Position numbers and translations under genes: made by a program. Positions 58,233-64,000 of a DNA stretch of 64,000 nucleotides are shown piece by piece. This stretch comes from an uncultured Christensenella sp. GTDB lineage: Bacteria; Bacillota; Clostridia; Christensenellales; Pumilibacteraceae. The DNA is taken from positions 55,046 to 119,045 of the forward strand of contig CATLHE010000006.1 of the NCBI GenBank assembly GCA_949948895.1, written 5' to 3'. How positions within the stretch are numbered: position 1 is the stretch's first letter; each line of letters starts with the position of its first letter. The notes under the pieces were generated by a model that saw only the letters and a list, made by a program, of their open reading frames with translations, was not told where the DNA came from and made no database searches.

Positions 58233-59255
58233 ATGGCAGATAAGCAAAAAATCGGCATAGTAGGTTTGGGACTTATAGGCGGTTCGCTCGCGCTTGCGCT
58301 GGGCGACCGCTTTGCCGTGTACGGCTACGACAAAGATAAGGCGACGCGAGAGCACGCCGCCACAGATAAAATGTGCACCGTTGTCGATTCGCTCAGCGGG
58401 CTAAAAGGCGCGGCGTTGGTTTTTGTTTGCGTGCCTATTTCGGTCATGACCGAAACGCTTGATTCGTTATGCGATCTATTCGGCGACGAGACGGTCATAA
58501 CAGACGTGGCGTCCGTCAAATTGCCGTTTGCGGGCACAAAGCGCCGATACGTCGGAGGACACCCGATGGCGGGCACCGAGCGTGGCGGGATAACCGCGGC
58601 AAAACCGCATTTGTTCGAAAATGCGTATTGGGTGATAACTTCGCGCGGAAAAGACGCGGACACGGTAAAAAATACAGTAGAGAGCATAGGCGCGATCCCG
58701 CTTTTCATGACGGCGGAAGAGCATGACAGAGCGGTCGCGGCGTTTTCGCACGTGCCTCATGCGGCGGCGTATGCGCTTACCGCGGCGGCTACCGATAAAC
58801 TCACCGCGCCCATTGCAGGCAGCGGTTTTTTGGACACGACGCGTATCGCAAAAAGCGACGGCAGGTTTTGGTCGGACGTTTTCATGCTGAACAGGAAAAA
58901 TGTTTCCGACGGAATCAAAGCGTTGATATATGAGCTTGACGCGCTCGATAAAATGATAGAGCAAGGAGACAGAGCCGCGGTTGAAAAATACCTATGCGCG
59001 GCGCGGAATAAGCGCGAAGCGCTCGATCGCGTCGATCTCGGCGGCGAAGCGTTGTACGTCGATCTTGTCGATCGCGTGGGCGAGTTCGAACGCGTTACGG
59101 GCGCGGTGGCGCGCGCGGGTATAAGCGTAAAAAACATAGCGCTCGTAGCGGGACGCGAGGGCGCTTCGGGCGCGCTTCGATTGGAGTTTGAGACGGCGGA
59201 AGACCGCAACAGGGCGCAATCCGTTCTGTCTGCGTCGGAACCGGGCGCAAAGTAA
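58233..59255 (+). CDS. tyrA: Prephenate dehydrogenase with C-terminal ACT-like domain
   Basis: IGIVGLGLIGGSLALAL; GHPMAGTERGG. Confidence 0.92.
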   Translation: MADKQKIGIVGLGLIGGSLALALGDRFAVYGYDKDKATREHAATDKMCTVVDSLSGLKGAALVFVCVPISVMTETLDSLCDLFGDETVITDVASVKLPFAGTKRRYVGGHPMAGTERGGITAAKPHLFENAYWVITSRGKDADTVKNTVESIGAIPLFMTAEEHDRAVAAFSHVPHAAAYALTAAATDKLTAPIAGSGFLDTTRIAKSDGRFWSDVFMLNRKNVSDGIKALIYELDALDKMIEQGDRAAVEKYLCAARNKREALDRVDLGGEALYVDLVDRVGEFERVTGAVARAGISVKNIALVAGREGASGALRLEFETAEDRNRAQSVLSASEPGAK

Positions 59256-59274
59256 CTTATAGGAGAACTTCGGC

Positions 59275-60429
59275 ATGGCAAAAATAGAATACGTTACGGC
59301 GGGCGAGTCGCACGGCAAAATGCTCGTCGGCATTATAAAAAACATACCGAGCGGTCTCGTTATAGACGGTGCGTTTGTAGACGGCGAGCTGGCTCGGCGC
59401 ATGTCGGGTTTCGGACGCGGCGGGCGCATGAAGATAGAAAAAGACCGAGCTGAGTTCGTAACGGGCGTGCGCGGCGGTAAGACCTTGGGCAGTCCCGTCA
59501 CGGCTGTTATTTACAATAAAGATCACGATAATTGGAAAGACGTAATGGGCGCGGACGCTACCGCGCTAAGCGAGCGGAAAGTGACGGCGGTGCGCCCGGG
59601 GCATGCAGACCTGTCGGGCGTAGTCAAATACGGTTTTGACGACGCGAGAAACGTTTTGGAACGCGCGTCCGCCCGCGAGACGGCGACAAAGGTCGCGCTC
59701 GGCGCGGTCGCAAAGCTGTACTTGAAACGGCTGGGCATAGAGATATCAAGCCATACGCTCGCTATAGGCGGCGTTGCCGCAAAAAGCTTTACCGACGGTT
59801 TTTACGATATAAACGCCCGCGCCGATAAAAACACGGTGCGCTGTCTCGACAGTGAAGCGTCGCTCGCCATGGTCGAGGCGATAAAAGCGGCGGCGTCGGC
59901 GGGCGATACGCTCGGCGGCGTTACCGAGATAATCGTTACGGGCTGTAAATCTGGCATAGGCAGTTATGTGTCGCAAGACCGCAAGCTCGACGGCATAATA
60001 ATGCGCGAAGTCGGAAGCGTTCAGTCCGTTAAAGCGGTGGAGATAGGCGAAGGCATAGCTTCGAGCGAAAGAGCGGGTTCCGAAGTCCATGACGCGATAT
60101 TGTCCGGACAAGGCGGAGTAAAACGCGCGACCAACCGCGCGGGCGGTATAGAGGGCGGCATGACAAACGGCGAGCCGATAGTTGTGCGCGCGTATATTAA
60201 ACCGATACCCACGCTCAAAAGCGGGCTCGATACAATCGATATTGCTACGGGAAAAGCGAGCAAAGCCGCATCCGAGCGCAGCGATGTGTGTGCTGTGCCC
60301 GCGGCGGGCGTCGTCGTCGAAGCCGCAGTCGCGCTCGCGCTCGCGGAAGCCGTATCGGACATGCTCGGCGGCGATACGATGGACGAGGTCGAAGAACGGT
60401 ACGCCGCAAAGAGGAACGCTCATGAGTAA
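59275..60429 (+). CDS. aroC: Chorismate synthase
   Basis: VTAGESHGKMLVGII; RPGHADLSGVVKYGFDDARNVLERASARETA. Confidence 0.96.
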   Translation: MAKIEYVTAGESHGKMLVGIIKNIPSGLVIDGAFVDGELARRMSGFGRGGRMKIEKDRAEFVTGVRGGKTLGSPVTAVIYNKDHDNWKDVMGADATALSERKVTAVRPGHADLSGVVKYGFDDARNVLERASARETATKVALGAVAKLYLKRLGIEISSHTLAIGGVAAKSFTDGFYDINARADKNTVRCLDSEASLAMVEAIKAAASAGDTLGGVTEIIVTGCKSGIGSYVSQDRKLDGIIMREVGSVQSVKAVEIGEGIASSERAGSEVHDAILSGQGGVKRATNRAGGIEGGMTNGEPIVVRAYIKPIPTLKSGLDTIDIATGKASKAASERSDVCAVPAAGVVVEAAVALALAEAVSDMLGGDTMDEVEERYAAKRNAHE

Positions 60430-61420
60430 TATACATTGCGGAAGAGATCTCAACGCGGACGTGAAAGCGGCGCTATCCATGTGTGATTTTACAGTGACGG
60501 ACAGCAACGTCGCGGCGCTTTACCCAAAGCTTAGCGGCGACGCTTTTATAATACCCGCGGGCGAAAAAAGCAAAAACACCGAGACTTTAAACGCTATTCT
60601 CGACGCTATGCAAAAGCGCGGTATAAAGCGCGGCGATACTGTTGCTGCGCTCGGCGGCGGCGTTGTCGGAGACATTACGGGCTTTGCGGCGGCGCTTTAT
60701 ATGCGCGGCGTGGATTGGGTGAGTATACCTACTTCGCTTCTCGCCATGGTCGATTCGGGGATAGGCGGAAAGACCGCCGTCGATTTTAACGGTATAAAAA
60801 ATCTCGTCGGTGCGTTCCATTCGCCGCGTGATATTTTTATAAACGCGGAGTTTTTGAAAACTCTTCCCGAGCGCGAATGGCTGTGCGGCGACGGCGAGCT
60901 CATAAAAACGTGCTTGCTCACCGAGGACGCGTTTAAGTTGCTTTCGTCGTCTCTAAACGCCGTGTTCGATAATGATATCGACGGGATATATCCGCTCATA
61001 ACGGAGTGCGTCAAGATAAAAAACGCAGTAGTCACAGCCGATCCCACGGAAAAAGATCTCAGAAAGATACTCAATATGGGTCATACCGTCGGGCATGCGC
61101 TTGAAAGTATAGACGGGTATAAACTCAGTCACGGCGAGTATGTGTTGAAAGGTCTGATGACGGAAGCGGCGATGTGCGCGGACGTTATGGATAAAGATTT
61201 TTACGAGCTGTATATCAAGCTTTTGAAAATGTTTACTTCGCCGCCGCTGTCCACTTCGGGCGCTGTGAGCGGCAAAGCGTCGATCGATAAGAAAAACGAG
61301 GGCGACTCCGTGTCGCTTGTGGTTCCCGTGCGCCCCGGCAAAATAACCGAAGTCAAGCTGTCTCACGACGCGTTCCGAGCGCGTTACGACTCGGCAGTCA
61401 AGATATTGAGGTCGGAATGA
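60422..61420 (+). CDS. aroB: 3-dehydroquinate synthase
   Basis: ALGGGVVGDITGFAAALYMRGVDWVSIPTSLLAMVDSGIGGKTAVDF; NMGHTVGHALE; start overlaps aroC stop. Confidence 0.95.
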   Translation: MSNIHCGRDLNADVKAALSMCDFTVTDSNVAALYPKLSGDAFIIPAGEKSKNTETLNAILDAMQKRGIKRGDTVAALGGGVVGDITGFAAALYMRGVDWVSIPTSLLAMVDSGIGGKTAVDFNGIKNLVGAFHSPRDIFINAEFLKTLPEREWLCGDGELIKTCLLTEDAFKLLSSSLNAVFDNDIDGIYPLITECVKIKNAVVTADPTEKDLRKILNMGHTVGHALESIDGYKLSHGEYVLKGLMTEAAMCADVMDKDFYELYIKLLKMFTSPPLSTSGAVSGKASIDKKNEGDSVSLVVPVRPGKITEVKLSHDAFRARYDSAVKILRSE

Positions 61421-62676
61421 GCGATATACGCATAAACAAACTAAACGAATACGACCGCGAGATAACGTGCATGCCCGATAAGAGCATATCTATACGCGCG
61501 ATCTTGTTTAACGCTTATGCCACGGGCAAAGCCACCGTCAAAAACTTGTTACTGAGCGACGATGTTATGTCCGCCGTCGATTGCGTAAGACGGCTGGGCG
61601 CAAAGGTCGTTCTGGACGGCAATACCGCTACCGTATACGGCGCGCCGTTTGCGGGAAGCCAGCTCGACTGCGGAAATTCGGGCACGACAGCTAGACTGCT
61701 CATCGGCATGCTGTCGGGACTGAACGGCGTTTTCGAGATAACTGGCGACGAGTCGCTACGGTCGAGACCTATGCGAAGAGTCATAGAGCCGCTGAGAAAT
61801 ATGGGCGCAAATATCTCAGATACCGACGGAAAACTGCCCGTAAGAATAGTTGGCGGTCCGCTGTCGGGGCTTAGCTATTCCATGCCCGTTGCGTCTGCGC
61901 AGGTAAAAAGTGCGTTACTCCTCGCCGGGCTCAACGCCGCAGGCGACGTTACGGTAACGGAGTCGACGCGCTCAAGAGATCATACCGAAAACATGCTCCG
62001 CGCCATGAACGCCGCGGTCAAAAGCGACGGTAATACCGTAACGATATCGCCGAGCGTCACTTTTGCGCGCGATATGACAGTACCCGGCGATATTTCGTCG
62101 GCGGCATATCCCATTTGCCTCGCGCTTGCCGTTAATGGCGGGCGTTGCCGCATAAACAACGTGGGCGTAAATCCCACACGCACGGGGCTTATCGATCTGT
62201 TGCGTTCCATCGGCGCAAACATAAGATACGAGAATGAAATAAGATCGGTCGAGCCGATAGCAGATATCGTAGTCGAAAACAGCGATTTGAAACCGTTTAC
62301 GGTTTCGGGTTCGCTCGTTCCTCGGCTCATCGACGAGATACCCGTACTGTGTGCGCTCGCATGTTTTATCGACGGCGTAAGCGTAGTCAAGGATGCTCAA
62401 GAACTCAAGGTAAAAGAGACGGATAGGATAGAATCCACAGTCGCCGCGCTTAAAGCGCTTGGCGCGGATATCACGCCCACCGCAGACGGCATGATAATAA
62501 AAGGCGGCAAGCCGTTAAAGTACGGCAAGGTCGATCCGAAGCTAGATCACAGGATAGCCATGAGCGCGGCGGTCGCGGGCGCGGCGGGAGAGGGTGTGAC
62601 TATAACCGATGCGGAATGCGCGTCTGTGAGCTATCCGAATTTCTACGGTGAGGTGATAGGCGTTGAAAGAATATAG
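61417..62676 (+). CDS. aroA: 3-phosphoshikimate 1-carboxyvinyltransferase
   Basis: DKSISIRAILFNAYATG; LDCGNSGTTARLLIG; KETDRIEST. Confidence 0.96.
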   Translation: MSDIRINKLNEYDREITCMPDKSISIRAILFNAYATGKATVKNLLLSDDVMSAVDCVRRLGAKVVLDGNTATVYGAPFAGSQLDCGNSGTTARLLIGMLSGLNGVFEITGDESLRSRPMRRVIEPLRNMGANISDTDGKLPVRIVGGPLSGLSYSMPVASAQVKSALLLAGLNAAGDVTVTESTRSRDHTENMLRAMNAAVKSDGNTVTISPSVTFARDMTVPGDISSAAYPICLALAVNGGRCRINNVGVNPTRTGLIDLLRSIGANIRYENEIRSVEPIADIVVENSDLKPFTVSGSLVPRLIDEIPVLCALACFIDGVSVVKDAQELKVKETDRIESTVAALKALGADITPTADGMIIKGGKPLKYGKVDPKLDHRIAMSAAVAGAAGEGVTITDAECASVSYPNFYGEVIGVERI

Positions 62677-63454
62677 AGCCGCGCTTTTAGGCAGGGATAT
62701 AAGCTATACGAAGTCGCCGATCATTCATGCATCGATAGCGGAAGCGCTCGGCATAAGGCTGACTTTCGACGTAAAAGATACGCCTTACGACGCGCTCGAT
62801 AGAGCGGTAGCGGGGCTTATCGCCGACTACGATGGGTTTTTTATAACCAAACCGTACAAGACCGACGTAAAGCGTTATCTCGACGCGGTAGAGACGGCGT
62901 GCGGCGTTAATTTCGTGCGTTGCCGCGACAAACGCGGATATAACACGGACGGCGCGGGGTTCATACGCGCGCTCGACGCAAAGTTCGGAGGATGGGAGCG
63001 CGAAGTAGATAGCGCGCTCGTTCTCGGCGCGGGCGGCGCGGCTTACGCCGTGGCGGAGGCGCTTATAAAACGCGGAAAAAAAGTGTACGTGCTCAACCGA
63101 ACGCTTATGAACGCGGCAAAGCTGTGCAGTGCGATCCATGCCGAGATATATCTTAATCAGCCCGCCGAGCTTGTAGTAAACGCGACGAGCTTGGGGCTCA
63201 AAGGCGAGGACGTATTGGCGTCGCTGTGCGTGCTTCCCGATTTCAAGTACGCGTACGATCTGGTATATTCTCCGCCCGTAACGCCGTTTTTGCGCAGGTG
63301 CGCGCGCGCGGGCGCGAAAACAGCCAACGGCGAGGACATGCTCATATATCAAGCGATAGAGGGCGACGCCATACTTATCGACCGTCCGCTCGACGTGCAG
63401 TCCGTGTTCGAAGCGACGACGGAAATACTTAATAATAAAGAGCGCGGCAAGTAG
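62663..63454 (+). CDS. aroE: Shikimate dehydrogenase
   Basis: LLGRDISYTKSPIIHASI; YDGFFITKPYKTDV; LVLGAGGAAYAVAEAL. Confidence 0.92.
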   Translation: MKEYRAALLGRDISYTKSPIIHASIAEALGIRLTFDVKDTPYDALDRAVAGLIADYDGFFITKPYKTDVKRYLDAVETACGVNFVRCRDKRGYNTDGAGFIRALDAKFGGWEREVDSALVLGAGGAAYAVAEALIKRGKKVYVLNRTLMNAAKLCSAIHAEIYLNQPAELVVNATSLGLKGEDVLASLCVLPDFKYAYDLVYSPPVTPFLRRCARAGAKTANGEDMLIYQAIEGDAILIDRPLDVQSVFEATTEILNNKERGK

Positions 63455-63471
63455 CGCGTAAAGGAGACTAT

Positions 63472-63897
63472 ATGAAGATATTGGTTTTGAACGGAGTAAA
63501 TATCAATATGACGGGTAAACGCGAAGCAGTTTACGGAACGGAGACTCTCGACGATATAAACGCGAGACTCAAAAAGTTCGCGGACGGACTGGGCGTCGAT
63601 ATAGAGTTTTTTCAGTCCAACTCGGAAGGCGAGATAGTCGACCGTCTCCAAAAAGGCGGGTTCGACGGGCTTGTCATAAATGCGGGCGCGTACACGCATT
63701 ACTCATACGCTATTTCGGACGCGCTGTACTCGGTCAAGGCAAAAAAGATAGAAGTACATCTGTCAAACATCTTGGCGCGCGAAGAGTTCAGACAAAAAAG
63801 CGTGCTCGCGCGTAATTGCGACGGGTGTATCACGGGACTCGGCGCGGACGGATATTTTCTCGCCGTGAGAAACATCGTCGAGAGTGGCGATAAATAA
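63472..63897 (+). CDS. aroQ: Type II 3-dehydroquinate dehydratase
   Basis: ILVLNGVNINMTGKRE; FFQSNSEGEIVDRLQ; GLVINAGAYTHYSYAI. Confidence 0.95.
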   Translation: MKILVLNGVNINMTGKREAVYGTETLDDINARLKKFADGLGVDIEFFQSNSEGEIVDRLQKGGFDGLVINAGAYTHYSYAISDALYSVKAKKIEVHLSNILAREEFRQKSVLARNCDGCITGLGADGYFLAVRNIVESGDK

Positions 63898-63900
63898 AGC

Positions 63901-63996
63901 ATGAGTTTAAACGGTAAAAGACTTGTATTTATAGGACCTATGGGTAGCGGAAAAAGGCGGCAGACGGAGCGGAAAGAAAATGAGTATCAACGGTAA
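63901..63996 (+). pseudogene. Truncated shikimate kinase N-terminus (Walker A then premature stop)
   Basis: MSLNGKRLVFIGPMGSGKRRQTERKENEYQR*; followed by a second ATGAGTATCAACGGTAAAAGA at 63980. Confidence 0.55.
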
Positions 63997-64000
63997 AAGA
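63980..64000 (+). CDS. aroK: Partial CDS, probable second shikimate kinase start running off the window
   Basis: MSINGKR matches the start of the 63901 ORF. Confidence 0.5.

Noticed and set aside
60182-60421. N-terminal extension of the AroB ORF
   Set aside because: It overlaps aroC out of frame; AroB homology begins at ATG 60422 (MSNIHCGRDL).

Overview
The window is about 64 kb of a roughly 50% GC genome from a probable spore-lineage Bacillota/Clostridia-like bacterium. This placement rests on GPR spore protease, a SpoVB-like flippase, a CwlD-like amidase and the 16S. Main contents: a PadR-type regulator tethered to the membrane; one giant (3811 aa) surface protein with an ALK-type glycine-rich domain and tandem Ig/cadherin-like repeats; cytidine deaminase; an S4-IspDF-KtrB-KtrA operon; a single 16S rRNA gene with its own promoter and terminator and no linked 23S/5S; a repeat-rich accessory patch (20.3-22.9 kb); a flotillin/NfeD-like operon; a DUF3810 metalloprotein; a frameshifted tautomerase; an ECF S-component; a MOP flippase; two tandem transglutaminase-like lipoproteins; CCA transferase; VanW; Lgt; PncB; ribosomal S20 with a long tail; GPR; MurI; GlmS; GlmM; an EpsC/CapD-type dehydratase; UppP; Ddl with an insertion; M1 peptidase; CwlD; LemA-DUF2207; and a tyrA-aroC-aroB-aroA-aroE-aroQ-(aroK) operon. 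Strongest second-look items: (1) an orphan 16S with compensatory base-pair swaps in very conserved helices (h28 neck, h37, h43); (2) a recurrent promoter geometry (TATAAT, 6 nt, start codon) implying many leaderless mRNAs; (3) a three-copy structured element with a covarying terminator-like hairpin; (4) a dispersed hairpin + TGTCGTGTGT repeat family with compensatory stem changes; (5) a transglutaminase-like pair in which one paralog has lost Cys and His of the triad. All family calls are from reading the translations; no database search was run.
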